From Clostridia bacterium (GTDB lineage Bacteria; Bacillota; Clostridia; Oscillospirales; Acutalibacteraceae), in contig JAGBSJ010000014.1 in NCBI GenBank assembly GCA_017631955.1, positions 1-60,073 on the forward strand: a stretch of 60,073 bases of DNA, written 5' to 3'. A program made the translations under genes and the position numbers. Under the pieces are notes generated by a model. It was not told where the DNA came from and did no database searches. It saw nothing but the letters and a program-made list of their open reading frames with translations. This document shows, one piece after another, positions 23,483-33,616 of the stretch. The stretch's first letter is position 1, and every line of letters starts with the position of its first letter.

Positions 23483-25948
23483 TTATTCAATTACTTTGTA
23501 TCCCTGCTCTTCAACTGCTTTTTTGAGAGTTACAGGGGCTGCGTCGGCGTCAAGAGTAACAATTGCTGTGCCATCTTTATGGTTTACAATTGCTTCTCTT
23601 ACTTCTGCCACACCTTCAAGTGCTTTTTTAACGTGGGCTTCACAGTGTGGGCACATCATACCTTCAATTTTCATTGTAATCTGCATAACTTTTTTCTCCT
23701 TATATCTGAACTTTATTTTTTTATCTCTTTTACTGTTGTGAATATCTTTGAAATTCAATCGCAAAGCATTTGAAACAACACAGAATGATGATAAACTCAT
23801 AGCCGCCGCACCAAACATTGGGTTTAACTCCCAACCGAAAAGATTTATAAACAGACCTGCAGCAAGTGGGATTCCGATTACATTATAGAAAAATGCCCAG
23901 AAAAGATTTTCGTGAATGTTTTTAAGTGTTGCTCTACTTAAACGAATTGCGGCAGGGACATCTGAAAGTTTACTATTCATAAGAACAATATCAGCAGAGT
24001 CAATTGCAACATCTGTACCGGCCCCTATTGCAACACCCATATCGGCTCTGGTTAATGCAGGGGCATCATTAATTCCGTCGCCTACCATCATAACCTTGCC
24101 TTTATCTTTAAGAGTGCGAATTACCTTTTCTTTACCATCAGGGAGCACCCCTGCAATAATCTCGTCAACACCTGCTAATGCACCTATTGCATTGGCAGTT
24201 TTTTCGTTATCTCCCGTAAGCATAACAACGCGAATTCCCATATTCTGCAATTCTTTAATGGCTTTTGGGCTATCTTCTTTAACAATATCGGCTACTGCTA
24301 TTATTCCAAGAAGAGTGTTATCTATACTGAAAAGAAGTGGGGTTTTGCCGTTTTCTGCAAGAGATTCAGCAAGTTTGATTGTTTTGTTATTTATTTCGAT
24401 TTTTTCGCTTATGAATTTAATGCTACCACCATAAATGGTTTTGCCTTTTAATTCTGCGGTTACGCCATTGCCTGAAAGGGCTTTGAAATTCTCCATTTCA
24501 GTTGGGTTGATATTTAATTCATTACCCTTTTCAATAATTGCTTTTGCTAATGGATGCTCACTTTTTATTTCAAGTGAATAAGCAAAATTTAAAAGTTGTT
24601 CTTCTGTTATATTTATTGGAATTATATCGGTTACTTTTGGTTTGCCCTCAGTAATTGTACCTGTTTTATCAAGGACTACTGTATTCACTCTGCCTGTTTC
24701 TTCAAGTGAAACTGCCGTTTTGAAAAGAATACCATTTTTAGCGCCCACACCATTACCAACCATAATTGCAACCGGTGTTGCAAGCCCTAAGGCACAAGGG
24801 CAACTGATTACAAGTACTGAAATACCGCGAGCAAGTGCATAACCAACAGTTTGTCCCGCAAGCATCCAACCAACAACTGTAATAACTGCTATTGTGATTA
24901 CAACCGGCACAAATATACCTGAAACTTTATCGGCAATTTTTGCGATTGGTGCTTTTGTTGCGGCGGCATCACTTACCATTTTGATAATCTGCGAAAGAGT
25001 TGTATCTTCTCCTACGCGTAATGCTTCGCACTTAATAAATCCCGACTGATTTATTGTACCGCCTGAAACTCTGTCCCCTACAGATTTATCAACAGGAATG
25101 CTTTCTCCTGTAAGTGCGGACTCGTCAACTGCAGTATGACCATCTAATATTACACCATCAACTGAAATTTGTTCACCGGGGCGGACTACAAAAATGTCAC
25201 CTTTTTTGACTTGTTCAATGGGCACTTCTGTTTCAACACCATTAATTAAAATTATAGCAGTTTTTGGCGCTAATTTCATTAAGGATTTAAGGGCATCTGT
25301 TGTCTTGCCTTTTGACCGTGCTTCAAGCATTTTGCCAACTGTAATGAGCGTTAAAATCATTGCCGCAGATTCAAAATAAAACTCGTGTAAATAATGATGA
25401 GCATTTGACACATCTGCAAACATTCTTACAAGCATATAAGCACTATATACAAAGGATGCACCTGAGCCGAGAGCAACTAAAGTGTCCATATTGGGAGATT
25501 TGTGCAAAAGCCCTTTGAATCCGTTTATAAAGAAATTGCGATTAATTACCATTATAATAAGGGTTAATACGAGCTGTGCAACTCCGATTATAATCGGATT
25601 GGTTACAGGCAGCCACCACCCCCACATTACATGCCCCATTGAGATATACATTAAAACTACTAAAAAGCCCAATGATAAGAATAATCGTTTTTTAAGTTTT
25701 GGTGTTTCTGTATCTTTTAGCGCATCGTCTTTTAATGTAGTGTTCTTTTCGTCTTTAAGTGTTGCACCATAACCTGCGTTTTCAACTGCAGAAACAATTT
25801 TTTGAGGGTCAACAACACCCTCAACACCCATTGAATTAGTGAGCAAACTGACAGAGCAAGAGTTTACACCTTCGACAGAATTGACCGCCTTTTCAACTCG
25901 TGCAACACAGGCAGCACAACTCATACCTGTAATATTAAATTGTGTCAT
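23483..25948 (-). CDS. copA: Copper-exporting P1B-type ATPase with C-terminal CopZ-like domain
   Basis: This 821-residue P-type ATPase would export Cu+. In order it has an N-terminal heavy-metal domain ([10 protein letters not shown], about 6-70), eight membrane segments, the TGES actuator loop, [10 protein letters not shown] in the ion-binding helix (about 380), DKTGT phosphorylation motif (about 426), SEHPLAKA and [11 protein letters not shown] second heavy-metal domain follows at 755-821 ([10 protein letters not shown]), fused in frame and resembling free CopZ. The start at 25948 was chosen for its GGTGAGG ribosome binding site. An AAGGAG and ATG inside the reading frame at the domain junction (23686) could also yield free CopZ-like protein. 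No copper repressor gene is adjacent. Confidence 0.92.
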   Translation of the reverse strand: MTQFNITGMSCAACVARVEKAVNSVEGVNSCSVSLLTNSMGVEGVVDPQKIVSAVENAGYGATLKDEKNTTLKDDALKDTETPKLKKRLFLSLGFLVVLMYISMGHVMWGWWLPVTNPIIIGVAQLVLTLIIMVINRNFFINGFKGLLHKSPNMDTLVALGSGASFVYSAYMLVRMFADVSNAHHYLHEFYFESAAMILTLITVGKMLEARSKGKTTDALKSLMKLAPKTAIILINGVETEVPIEQVKKGDIFVVRPGEQISVDGVILDGHTAVDESALTGESIPVDKSVGDRVSGGTINQSGFIKCEALRVGEDTTLSQIIKMVSDAAATKAPIAKIADKVSGIFVPVVITIAVITVVGWMLAGQTVGYALARGISVLVISCPCALGLATPVAIMVGNGVGAKNGILFKTAVSLEETGRVNTVVLDKTGTITEGKPKVTDIIPINITEEQLLNFAYSLEIKSEHPLAKAIIEKGNELNINPTEMENFKALSGNGVTAELKGKTIYGGSIKFISEKIEINNKTIKLAESLAENGKTPLLFSIDNTLLGIIAVADIVKEDSPKAIKELQNMGIRVVMLTGDNEKTANAIGALAGVDEIIAGVLPDGKEKVIRTLKDKGKVMMVGDGINDAPALTRADMGVAIGAGTDVAIDSADIVLMNSKLSDVPAAIRLSRATLKNIHENLFWAFFYNVIGIPLAAGLFINLFGWELNPMFGAAAMSLSSFCVVSNALRLNFKDIHNSKRDKKIKFRYKEKKVMQITMKIEGMMCPHCEAHVKKALEGVAEVREAIVNHKDGTAIVTLDADAAPVTLKKAVEEQGYKVIE
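23686..23701 (-). promoter_or_regulatory. Internal ribosome binding site at the CopA-CopZ junction
   Basis: AAGGAG (minus, 23696-23701) stands 9 bases before the in-frame ATG ending at 23686. That ATG would start a 67-residue CopZ-like protein ([15 protein letters not shown]...), encoded at 23483-23686. Confidence 0.6.
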
Positions 25949-25967
25949 TTCCCTCACCTACTTTTAT

Positions 25968-25996
25968 AAAAAACGGGACGATGTGGGCATCGTCCC
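25968..25996 (-). terminator. Terminator of the ymfF-folD operon
   Basis: On the minus strand GGGACGATG / CATCGTCCC is followed by GTTTTTTAT, just past the stop at 26008. Confidence 0.8.
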
Positions 25997-26007
25997 CTAC
26001 CTACATT

Positions 26008-26553
26008 TCATATTATTTTATCCAATTCAAAATTTCCTAACGATAACAGAATTTTACTTCGTTTAAGATAACAGATTTCAACTTCATTCTGCTTATCTTC
26101 GCAAATATTAAAAATCTTGCTACGCTTTTTTACTGACATTATCAATCGAACATATTTTTTCTCCCCATTTTCATTGATAAAATACAGTCTATATGTATCA
26201 ACCCCATATTCTTTCGGGTAAAATTTTGCAATTATGCTATGCCACAATCTACCTGACCACGAACTCTCAGTTTTATAATTAACCAGTGTTACAGTCTGTA
26301 CCATGGTATCCTTTTTGATTAAGTCAATTATTTCTAATATACCTTTTCTGTAATTAAGAATCGTTGCAGAAATAAAATATAAAACTATAACTATGATAAT
26401 CAATACTAAGTCAGATATTTTACCGTCATAACAAGAAAGTATCAAAGCAGAAAACAAGAATATTACAAACGTATCCATAATAAAACAAGCTAACATTTCA
26501 TATAGATATACCTTTTTGTTTTCTTCAGAAAAAACGGTTTTGTTTTTTAGCAT
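26008..26553 (-). CDS. Two-span membrane protein, unknown function
   Basis: The 181-residue protein has two adjacent transmembrane segments (about 20-42 and 47-66) and a soluble basic C-terminal region with a beta-rich stretch (YRLYFINENGEKKYVRL). I do not recognise it. It begins 17 bases after folD and ends at a strong terminator, so it is the last gene of the ymfF-ymfH-lgt-folD run. Confidence 0.6.
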   Translation of the reverse strand: MLKNKTVFSEENKKVYLYEMLACFIMDTFVIFLFSALILSCYDGKISDLVLIIIVIVLYFISATILNYRKGILEIIDLIKKDTMVQTVTLVNYKTESSWSGRLWHSIIAKFYPKEYGVDTYRLYFINENGEKKYVRLIMSVKKRSKIFNICEDKQNEVEICYLKRSKILLSLGNFELDKII

Positions 26554-26569
26554 AATACCACCACAAAAG

Positions 26570-27421
26570 TTATTTATTAAAATGCTCGCGTGAAGCAGTC
26601 AAGGTGTTCTTCAAAAGCATTGTAATAGTCATTGGGCCTACGCCACCTGGGACGGGAGTAATGAATGAGCATTTATCTTTAACATTCTCAAAATCAACGT
26701 CGCCACAGAGCTTACCCTCTTGGTTTCTGTTCATACCAACATCAATTACAACCGCTCCGTCTTTAACCATATCTTCTTTTACAAAATATGCAATACCAAC
26801 TGCGGCAACAAGAATATCTGCACGACGAGTTACTTCTGCTAAATCCTTTGTTCTTGAATGACAGATTGTAACTGTACCATTCTGACCTAAAAGAAGCATT
26901 GCCATTGGTTTACCAACAATGTTACTTCTGCCGATTACAACACATTCTTTACCCTCAACAGAAATGTTGTAATATTTAAGCATTTCCATAATTCCTGCAG
27001 GTGTGCAAGGTAAAAACGAATGGTCGCCAATCATAATATGGCCTGTGTTTACAGGGTGAAATGCGTCAACATCCTTATGTGGAGCGATTGCATTAAGTAC
27101 TTTTTTCTCGTCAATTTGTTTCGGTAATGGCAACTGACAAAGAATACCGTCAACCGCATTATCATTATTAAGCTTTTCTACTAATGCAAGTAATTCTTCA
27201 GTTGTTGTTTCTTCAGGGAGTGCATATTCAAATGACTCCATTCCTACTTCTTCGCAGCCCTTTTTCTTGTTGTTTACATATACACGAGATGCAGGGTTAT
27301 TACCTACAATTACAACTGCAAGGCCTGTTTTTTTGCCTTGATTTTTAAGCTCTTCAACTTCTGCTTTAATTTCATTTCTAACTGATGCAGAAACTTCTTT
27401 ACCGTCAATAATCTTATACAT
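26570..27421 (-). CDS. folD: Bifunctional methylenetetrahydrofolate dehydrogenase/cyclohydrolase
   Basis: FolD interconverts 5,10-methylene- and 10-formyl-tetrahydrofolate. The 283-residue protein has family signatures: the Tyr-x3-Lys pattern in [26 protein letters not shown], the NADP-binding [14 protein letters not shown] and [11 protein letters not shown]. The start at 27421 ([10 protein letters not shown]) has AAGGAG upstream; the longer frame overlaps lgt further. The gene overlaps the lgt stop by 8 bases. Confidence 0.95.
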   Translation of the reverse strand: MYKIIDGKEVSASVRNEIKAEVEELKNQGKKTGLAVVIVGNNPASRVYVNNKKKGCEEVGMESFEYALPEETTTEELLALVEKLNNDNAVDGILCQLPLPKQIDEKKVLNAIAPHKDVDAFHPVNTGHIMIGDHSFLPCTPAGIMEMLKYYNISVEGKECVVIGRSNIVGKPMAMLLLGQNGTVTICHSRTKDLAEVTRRADILVAAVGIAYFVKEDMVKDGAVVIDVGMNRNQEGKLCGDVDFENVKDKCSFITPVPGGVGPMTITMLLKNTLTASREHFNK

Positions 27422-28343
27422 TATTCTTCTCCTTATACGCTTTAACAACTGCTTCTTTCTCTTGCTTAATCTGAATAATTTTCACAATAGTCAACAAAGC
27501 ACAAGAAACTACAAGTGCCAATGAAACCACCTGAGAAACGCGAATATTTGAAGTTCCTATATAAAGACTGTCTGTGCGAAGTCCTTCAACTACTGCTCTT
27601 TCAAGACCATAGATAATGCCATAACCTAAAATCAACTGACCGTCAAACTTATGGAATTTTTTACACACGATATAGAGTACTACAAATCCTAAAAGACACC
27701 AGATTGACTCATAAAGGAAGGTAGGATGCACAGGACTACCTGACTCCATAACAATACCGCTTGATGCCAAATCGCTATAATGAGCATTTATGTAGGCATC
27801 AACTTTTTCACTTGTCATACCCCAAGGCAAATCTGTATTAATACCGAATGCCTCTTGATTTGTAAAGTTGCCCCATCTGCCTATACCCTGACCAATAAGC
27901 AAACTCATGCCCGCTAAATCGAGGAGTTTCATAAATGGCAAATCAACTTTTTTACACACGAAATATGCGGCTAAAAGTCCGCCGATAATACCGCCATAAA
28001 TAGCAAGTCCGCCTTCCCATATCTTAAAAATAGAGAGAAGGTCGCCTTTATAGTTATCCCATTGGAAAATTACATAGTAAAGACGAGCGCCAATAATACC
28101 ACCCATTGTTCCCCAGATGAGAACATCAAGCATTTTATCAATACTCATTTTCCATTTATAAGCCATTCTGCCACCAAAAAGCACGGCAAGAATAAAGCCA
28201 AATGCAATAATTACACCATAAAATTTAATTGTAACGTCAATGTCCCAACCAGGAATTGTGAACTCAACAAGATTTTCATACACATTAAGGTCTAACCCAA
28301 GACCTGGAAACTTAACTTGTGTATAACCGGTTAACCATTTCAT
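27414..28343 (-). CDS. lgt: Prolipoprotein diacylglyceryl transferase
   Basis: Lgt moves diacylglycerol from phosphatidylglycerol to the lipobox Cys of prelipoproteins in the membrane. The 309-residue protein has seven membrane segments and the signatures [21 protein letters not shown] and [17 protein letters not shown], with the essential Arg and Asn of the Lgt motif. Two lipoproteins in this window (MltG, the solute-binding protein) would be its substrates. Confidence 0.95.
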   Translation of the reverse strand: MKWLTGYTQVKFPGLGLDLNVYENLVEFTIPGWDIDVTIKFYGVIIAFGFILAVLFGGRMAYKWKMSIDKMLDVLIWGTMGGIIGARLYYVIFQWDNYKGDLLSIFKIWEGGLAIYGGIIGGLLAAYFVCKKVDLPFMKLLDLAGMSLLIGQGIGRWGNFTNQEAFGINTDLPWGMTSEKVDAYINAHYSDLASSGIVMESGSPVHPTFLYESIWCLLGFVVLYIVCKKFHKFDGQLILGYGIIYGLERAVVEGLRTDSLYIGTSNIRVSQVVSLALVVSCALLTIVKIIQIKQEKEAVVKAYKEKNNV

Positions 28344-28361
28344 AAAGATTACCCCTTTCTA

Positions 28362-29633
28362 TTACTTTATTACTGACATCGAAGATTTTTCAATGTTGAA
28401 TGCTGTACGAAGTCGGTCATTTACATCTTCAACAGTTATGCTTTCAAGAAGTTTTAACTGGTCGTAAATGCCTTCATTGTTGAAATATGCACTGATTAAA
28501 GAGTTGCCAATTGAATCAATACTATCAAAATCCATTATGAGACTACCATAGTGCTTTTTCTTGATACGCTGGAATGTTTCGTTGTCAACTCCGTTTTTCA
28601 TAACTTTTGTGATTTCTTCATTGATTCTTTCGCGGACTTTCTCTGGTTCTGCACTTTCACCGTTGAAAATATGTGCAGAATAACCGTAACCCTCAAAATA
28701 CTCTGTATCAAAAGTTGTATTTATAAGATTATCTTTAAGCATTTCTTCATAAAGTGAAGATGTTGAGCCCGCAAGAATATCAAGAAGAATATTACTTACC
28801 ATTGATTCTTTAAGCGTTCTTTCGGGAGTTTTTACATTCTCTTTGAATCCGATTGCAAAAATCGGCATAGCAACTGACAAATGACGCTCATCATAAGTTT
28901 TTACTACATTTTCTGGCTCAAGCTGGAATTTACGCTCAACTTTTTTGCTTTCTTTTGGTTTGAGCATTTTATCGGCAATACTCAACACTTGCTCAACAGT
29001 AACATTACCCGCAACTGCAAGAGCCATATTTGCGGGGTTATAAAATGTATCGTAACACTCATAAAGCAATTCTGCAGTAATGTGGCTAATTGACTCAACC
29101 GTACCTGCAATATCAATTCGCACAGGGTGATTATGATACATAGCTCGAAGAAGTACGAATAAAGACTCCCACCCCGGCTCGTCTTCATACATTCTGATTT
29201 CCTGACCGATAATGCCTTGTTCTTTTTGTACGGTTTGTTCTGTAAAATACGGATTACTTACAAAATCCAAAAGAATTTCAAGAGACTCTTCAAAATTACC
29301 GCTACATTGGAAAAGGTAGCAGGTTTTATCAAAAGATGTGTATGCATTAGCAGAAGCACCAGTTTTTGCATATCGCGCAAAAGCATCTAATTCTTCGCTT
29401 TCAAAAAGTTTGTGCTCTAAAAAGTGAGCAATACCTTCTGGCACTTCTGTGAAATCATTTTCACCCTCTTTTTTGAAACAAGTATCAATGGAACCGTATT
29501 TTGTACCAAATACCGCATAAGTTGATGAATAATTTTCTTTAGGATACACAAAAATTTTAAAGCCAGAGGAATGGTCGATTTCGTAATAACAGTCTTTTAA
29601 GAGTTCATTTTTAATTTCTTTGATATTACTCAT
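28362..29633 (-). CDS. M16 zinc peptidase, YmfH-like (active subunit)
   Basis: The 423-residue protein has the inverted zinc motif HFLEH (about residue 70) of M16 peptidases, with the distal Glu in QEIRMYEDEPGW, and the usual two-domain M16 length. It pairs with the upstream M16-like gene, overlapping it by 4 bases (ATGA). The pair corresponds to Bacillus YmfF/YmfH, a conserved Firmicute duo of unclear function, distantly like the mitochondrial processing peptidase pair. Confidence 0.85.
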   Translation of the reverse strand: MSNIKEIKNELLKDCYYEIDHSSGFKIFVYPKENYSSTYAVFGTKYGSIDTCFKKEGENDFTEVPEGIAHFLEHKLFESEELDAFARYAKTGASANAYTSFDKTCYLFQCSGNFEESLEILLDFVSNPYFTEQTVQKEQGIIGQEIRMYEDEPGWESLFVLLRAMYHNHPVRIDIAGTVESISHITAELLYECYDTFYNPANMALAVAGNVTVEQVLSIADKMLKPKESKKVERKFQLEPENVVKTYDERHLSVAMPIFAIGFKENVKTPERTLKESMVSNILLDILAGSTSSLYEEMLKDNLINTTFDTEYFEGYGYSAHIFNGESAEPEKVRERINEEITKVMKNGVDNETFQRIKKKHYGSLIMDFDSIDSIGNSLISAYFNNEGIYDQLKLLESITVEDVNDRLRTAFNIEKSSMSVIK

Positions 29634-30910
29634 TTTGCACCCTCCCCTTTAAGAAGATAAACTGTATCAACACTTACTTTTTGTGCGCATTCTGTTACCT
29701 GTTCACGAGTAACCTGTGAAATTCTTTCTGCAAATTCAGAGCCACTTACAAGTTCTTCATCAAACACTTGTGCCGTATAGAAATTACAAAGTGCAGATGG
29801 AGAATCTTCAACACCTTTGAATGCATCAGACAAAGCGATAACTGATGAGTTGAATTCGTCATCTGTAAACTCGCCATTTTTCATAATATCAAGTTGATTG
29901 AAAATTTCGTTTACTGCTTTTTCATAGTTTTCTTCTTCAATTCCACTTTGCACAAGAATTATTCCTTTTTCGCGAACAAGACGCGCACCACAGTAATAAC
30001 AAAGTGACATTTTTTCGCGGACATTTGTGAAAAGTCGTGAATAAGGACCGCCACCGAAAATATCAGTCATAACGCGGAATGCATAATAATTATCGTTGTT
30101 GTTTTGCATACCCGCACGAAGCCCCATAACGAGTTTTGCCTGATTAACTTCCATTTCTTCTGTGAAATAGCGGATTTCGTCTGCTTTTGTTATAAAAATT
30201 GTTTCGAGTTTTGCGGGCTCACGATTTTCAATGCTCTGTACAAAATTCTTGAATTTTTCTGTAAGCATATTTGCACTAATGCTACCACAAGCGGTAATTA
30301 CAACTGTTGCTTGTGAAATCATAAAATTGTAAGCAGACAAAAGTGCTTTACTATCAAGCTTTTTAACTTCCTTTTCAAGCTTTTCGTGGTCAATTCCATA
30401 TGGCTCATCTTTGCACATAAGTTGACGAAGTCGGGCTACTGAATAAGCGCGTTTATCATTTTTCAACGCCTCAATATTTTCAAGAGTAAATCTTATTTCA
30501 CGAGTAGTAAACTCTTCGTCAAAGCCCTCGTCAGTACAATTCGGATTAGAAATTACTTGGACAAGAAAATCAATTGCTTCTTCTGAAATCTTATTGCCGT
30601 CAAGAGTAAACTTATCGTCGAGGACTTCCATAGTAAAACGAATAAGAACTTTTTCGCCTATTGTTGAAATTGACACATCAAAATATGCATCATACATACC
30701 CTCAACTTTTGAGTTGAACTTCTTAACTGTATTATATTTTTTTGATGTATGCCCCATAAAAGATGCCAACACATTAAGTGCAGGAAAATATTCATTTATA
30801 GGCATATAAAAATCAACTTTTACGCAGTTTGTTTTGAATTTTTCACTGTTAATGCAAAGCATTTTTACGCCATTTGCCAAATCGGTGTAGTGTTTATTCA
30901 TTAGCGCCAC
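29630..30910 (-). CDS. M16 peptidase-like protein, YmfF-like (zinc motif absent)
   Basis: The 426-residue M16 fold protein lacks HxxEH: the equivalent region reads FMGHTSKKYN. This is normal for the YmfF half of the pair, which is thought to form the substrate chamber with the active partner. It is the first gene of the ymfF-ymfH-lgt-folD run, read from the divergent region at 30911-31119. Confidence 0.8.
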   Translation of the reverse strand: MALMNKHYTDLANGVKMLCINSEKFKTNCVKVDFYMPINEYFPALNVLASFMGHTSKKYNTVKKFNSKVEGMYDAYFDVSISTIGEKVLIRFTMEVLDDKFTLDGNKISEEAIDFLVQVISNPNCTDEGFDEEFTTREIRFTLENIEALKNDKRAYSVARLRQLMCKDEPYGIDHEKLEKEVKKLDSKALLSAYNFMISQATVVITACGSISANMLTEKFKNFVQSIENREPAKLETIFITKADEIRYFTEEMEVNQAKLVMGLRAGMQNNNDNYYAFRVMTDIFGGGPYSRLFTNVREKMSLCYYCGARLVREKGIILVQSGIEEENYEKAVNEIFNQLDIMKNGEFTDDEFNSSVIALSDAFKGVEDSPSALCNFYTAQVFDEELVSGSEFAERISQVTREQVTECAQKVSVDTVYLLKGEGAK

Positions 30911-31052
30911 CCTTATATTTTATAGATAAGATTTAATATACCACATTTTTGTATTTTTTTCTACTGTTTTATTGATTTTTTTAAGTTGCTTATGGCTTTT
31001 GTTTATTTTTCCCTTTTGATGTGCAAAATATAATAAAATACTATAAAAATCA

Positions 31053-31081
31053 TTGACTTTATTTTGAATTTACAATAAAAT
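31053..31081 (+). promoter_or_regulatory. Promoter of the radical SAM gene
   Basis: TTGACT (31053-31058), a 17-base spacer and TAAAAT (31076-31081), 38 bases before the ATG at 31120. Confidence 0.7.
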
Positions 31082-31119
31082 ATATAATGTATGATTTCAA
31101 AACTATGAAAGGAAGCATT

Positions 31120-32577
31120 ATGAAAGTAGTTTACAATCTTCAAAAGAAAGGTCTTGGCATAGCACTTGACAGATTGCTTAAATATGTCGATAAAGACCCT
31201 CACTCTAATATTGTAAAATTGAGCCATAAGATTGAGCCGATTTTCAACAAAATCTTTCCACCCGAAAATTTCAAGAAGTTTCAGGAAGTAGCTCGTGATA
31301 AAGATAATGTGTGGACTCAATTTGCTTTAAGTATTCTCAACGACATTGACCGCAACGTTGTTAAGCAAATGCTTCTTTCTTTTGGTATTGACGCAGGTTA
31401 TTACGGCACAAAAGCAGTACGTGAAAATCGCGAAAAGTACAAATGCAACATTCCTTTCAATATTCTTTTTGACCCTACTTCTGCTTGTAATCTTAACTGT
31501 AAAGGTTGTTGGTCTGCGGAATATGGTCACAAACAAAATTTAAGTCTTGACGAAATGCAGAGCATTGTAACTCAAGGTAAAGAATTAGGTTGTCACTTCT
31601 ATTGGCTTACAGGTGGCGAGCCACTTATTAAGAAAAAAGAAGTGCTTGAAATCTGTAGAAATAATAAAGATTGTATTTTCCTTATTTTCACTAACGCTAC
31701 ACTTGTTGACAAAGATTTCTGCGACGCTATGAATGAATGTGGCAACATTACTCTTGCTTTAAGTCTTGAAGGTAATGAAGAATCAAACGACTGGCGTCGT
31801 GGCGCAGGTGCATATCAGACAACTCTCAAAGCAATGGACTTGCTTAAAGAAAATAAGTGCCTTTTTGGTGTTTCTGTTTGCTATACAAGAAAGAATTTGC
31901 AAACTGTAACAAGCGAAGAATTTATTGATTTCGTTATCGGCAAAGGTGCAAAGTTTATGCTTAACTTTAACTATATGCCGGTTGGTCACGGTGCAGACAA
32001 AGAACTTATTCCTACACCTGAACAAAGAAAAGAACTTTATTTCTGGAACAAGAAAATGCGCGACGGTAAAACAGGCAAGCCAATTTTCATTATGGACTTC
32101 CAGAATGACGGCGAATATGTTGGCGGTTGTATTGCAGGTGGCAGAAACTATTTCCACATTAACTCTGCAGGCGATATTGAGCCATGTGTGTTCATTCACT
32201 TCTCTGACTCAAATATTCGTACACACACATTGCTTGAAGCATTACAAAATCCATTGTTTATGGCATATTATAAAAATCAGCCATTCAACGACAACCATCT
32301 TCGTCCTTGCCCAATGCTTGAAAATCCCGAAAAACTTCGTGAACTCATCAATAAAACAGGGGCAAAATCTTCCGACTTAATTCGTCAAGAAAGTGCAGAC
32401 GAACTTTGCAGTAAATGTGATGAGTATGCCAAGGAATGGGCACCTGTTGCAGAAGAAATCTGGAACAGCACAACACACAGAGATACTCACACCCAGTATT
32501 ACAGAGATACAGAAGAAGGCAAAAAAGAATTCGGCGGTTGCACAGGAAATTGTGCGAGTTGCAATGCACATAAATAA
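31120..32577 (+). CDS. Radical SAM protein with Cys-rich C-terminal domain, unknown substrate
   Basis: The 485-residue protein has an unusual 125-residue N-terminal helical part, then the radical SAM core (CNLNCKGCW for the SAM cluster; LTGGEPL). A SPASM-like C-terminal region follows with CIAGG, DIEPCVFIH, CPML and CSKCDEYA, and the protein ends in CTGNCASC. The extra cysteines should bind one or two auxiliary Fe-S clusters, as in peptide- or substrate-modifying radical SAM enzymes. The start at 31120 has AAAGGAAG and a consensus promoter. It is monocistronic with its own terminator. No precursor peptide gene is visible nearby, so a RiPP role is not supported. Confidence 0.8.
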   Translation: MKVVYNLQKKGLGIALDRLLKYVDKDPHSNIVKLSHKIEPIFNKIFPPENFKKFQEVARDKDNVWTQFALSILNDIDRNVVKQMLLSFGIDAGYYGTKAVRENREKYKCNIPFNILFDPTSACNLNCKGCWSAEYGHKQNLSLDEMQSIVTQGKELGCHFYWLTGGEPLIKKKEVLEICRNNKDCIFLIFTNATLVDKDFCDAMNECGNITLALSLEGNEESNDWRRGAGAYQTTLKAMDLLKENKCLFGVSVCYTRKNLQTVTSEEFIDFVIGKGAKFMLNFNYMPVGHGADKELIPTPEQRKELYFWNKKMRDGKTGKPIFIMDFQNDGEYVGGCIAGGRNYFHINSAGDIEPCVFIHFSDSNIRTHTLLEALQNPLFMAYYKNQPFNDNHLRPCPMLENPEKLRELINKTGAKSSDLIRQESADELCSKCDEYAKEWAPVAEEIWNSTTHRDTHTQYYRDTEEGKKEFGGCTGNCASCNAHK

Positions 32578-32589
32578 GTATAAAAATCA

Positions 32590-32620
32590 GGGCGTACCAT
32601 TTGGTACGCCCTTTAGTTTT
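32590..32620 (+). terminator. Terminator of the radical SAM gene
   Basis: GGGCGTACC-ATTT-GGTACGCCC followed by TTTAGTTTT. Confidence 0.85.
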
Positions 32621-32639
32621 GGTTTTTCGCTTATTAAAA

Positions 32640-33446
32640 TCAGTTAGCTTTCTTTTCTAACTCGTCCATACTGATAAGCACACCGCTATCGCCCATTACA
32701 GTTGGCAATTCGCCATTCCATTTATTCCACTTAATGTAATCAACATAATCAGGTGATTTTGCAAGTGCTTCTTGAATAAGGCGAATACTTTCTGCTTCTG
32801 CCTCTGCCTGAGTAATCTTCTGTTTTGCTTCAACTTCAATACGTGCAAGGTCTTGTTCTGCCTTTAATGCATTTTGTTGAGCAGTCTGTTTTGCTTCTAC
32901 CGCCGCATTGAATTCTTCTGAGAAATCAAAGTTCACAATATTGAAAATTTCAACTGTAAGACCATATTGATTAATCTTTTCTGACAAGGCATCTTTAATC
33001 TGGTCACCTACTGCCTGACGCTTTGTAATAAGTTCTTCGGCAGTATATTGTGCTGTTACTGCTTTAATGCTTTCCTGAATTGCAGGAACTATAATAACTG
33101 AGCCGTAATCTATACCAACATTCTGATAAAGAGATGCAGAAGAGTCATTGTTTACATGATAGTTTACTGCAACTACATAAGAAATTATCTGCAAGTCTTT
33201 TGATGATGCAGAACCTTCAGTCTCAATTTTCTGAGTACGATTATTTATCTGTACTACTCTTTGAATGAATGGTATTTTGAAATGCAATCCCTCATCAAGC
33301 ACATTGTCTTCAACTGCACCAAATGTAAGAACTACACCTGTATGACCTGCTGAAACAACAGTAAAGCTTGATACTGCAAGCCCTATCAACAATAGTGCCA
33401 CAACTGCAATTATTGCTATTTTTGTAATCTTTTTTGAATCCATCAT
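32640..33446 (-). CDS. SPFH/prohibitin-family membrane protein
   Basis: The 268-residue protein has one N-terminal transmembrane helix (about 8-30), an SPFH/band-7 domain (about 32-190; GHTGVVLTFGAVEDNVLDEGLHFKIP) and a charged Ala/Glu-rich coiled coil (about 190-235). It resembles HflC/prohibitin-type scaffold proteins that form membrane rings and modulate FtsH. The start at 33446 has GGAGG. Its leader is an Mn2+-riboswitch-like RNA with a terminator, so expression is predicted to rise with manganese. It is alone in its transcript. Confidence 0.85.
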   Translation of the reverse strand: MMDSKKITKIAIIAVVALLLIGLAVSSFTVVSAGHTGVVLTFGAVEDNVLDEGLHFKIPFIQRVVQINNRTQKIETEGSASSKDLQIISYVVAVNYHVNNDSSASLYQNVGIDYGSVIIVPAIQESIKAVTAQYTAEELITKRQAVGDQIKDALSEKINQYGLTVEIFNIVNFDFSEEFNAAVEAKQTAQQNALKAEQDLARIEVEAKQKITQAEAEAESIRLIQEALAKSPDYVDYIKWNKWNGELPTVMGDSGVLISMDELEKKAN

Positions 33447-33484
33447 AATATTACCTCCATTTCTTATCTCTATGATTGAGTAAA

Positions 33485-33524
33485 AAGCAAAAAACTCATA
33501 CATAGCGAAAAACCATGTATGAGT
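33485..33524 (-). terminator. Riboswitch expression-platform terminator
   Basis: A perfect 10-bp stem ACTCATACAT / ATGTATGAGT with an 11-base loop is followed by TTTTTTGCTTTTT in the leader of the SPFH gene. Its 5' arm contains the CTCATA that also closes aptamer helix P1. Confidence 0.8.
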
Positions 33525-33608
33525 CTCATTTACTTATGACACACCGAGAGTTAAACTCTGTCTTGACGATGATGTCTCGCATTATTATTGCGGAATTACT
33601 CCCTCATA
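33518..33608 (-). ncRNA. yybP-ykoY (manganese) riboswitch aptamer
   Basis: Read 5' to 3' on the minus strand, the leader opens with P1 strand TATGAG running into the conserved GGGAGTA, then a CGCA/TGCG hairpin, then ATCGTCAAGACAGAG and CTCTCGGTGTGTC (the second stem with its CGG-containing loop), then AAATGAGACTCATA, which carries the conserved TGAGAC and closes P1. These patches in this order match the yybP-ykoY class. P1 and the terminator stem compete for the same CTCATA, giving an ON switch when ligand stabilises P1. Assigned from memory of the consensus without a covariance-model search. Confidence 0.75.
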
Positions 33609-33616
33609 TTGACAAT

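Noticed and set aside
23234..23773. A 179-codon plus-strand frame crossing the copA 3' end
   Set aside because: It overlaps the leader repeat, the MITE-like element and the CopZ domain in antisense, and its product resembles no protein and has no ribosome binding site.
28362..32577. M16 peptidase pair beside a radical SAM gene, as in some RiPP (for example sactipeptide) clusters
   Set aside because: The peptidases match the housekeeping YmfF/YmfH pair and run with lgt and folD on the opposite strand. I found no precursor peptide, leader-binding protein or exporter nearby.
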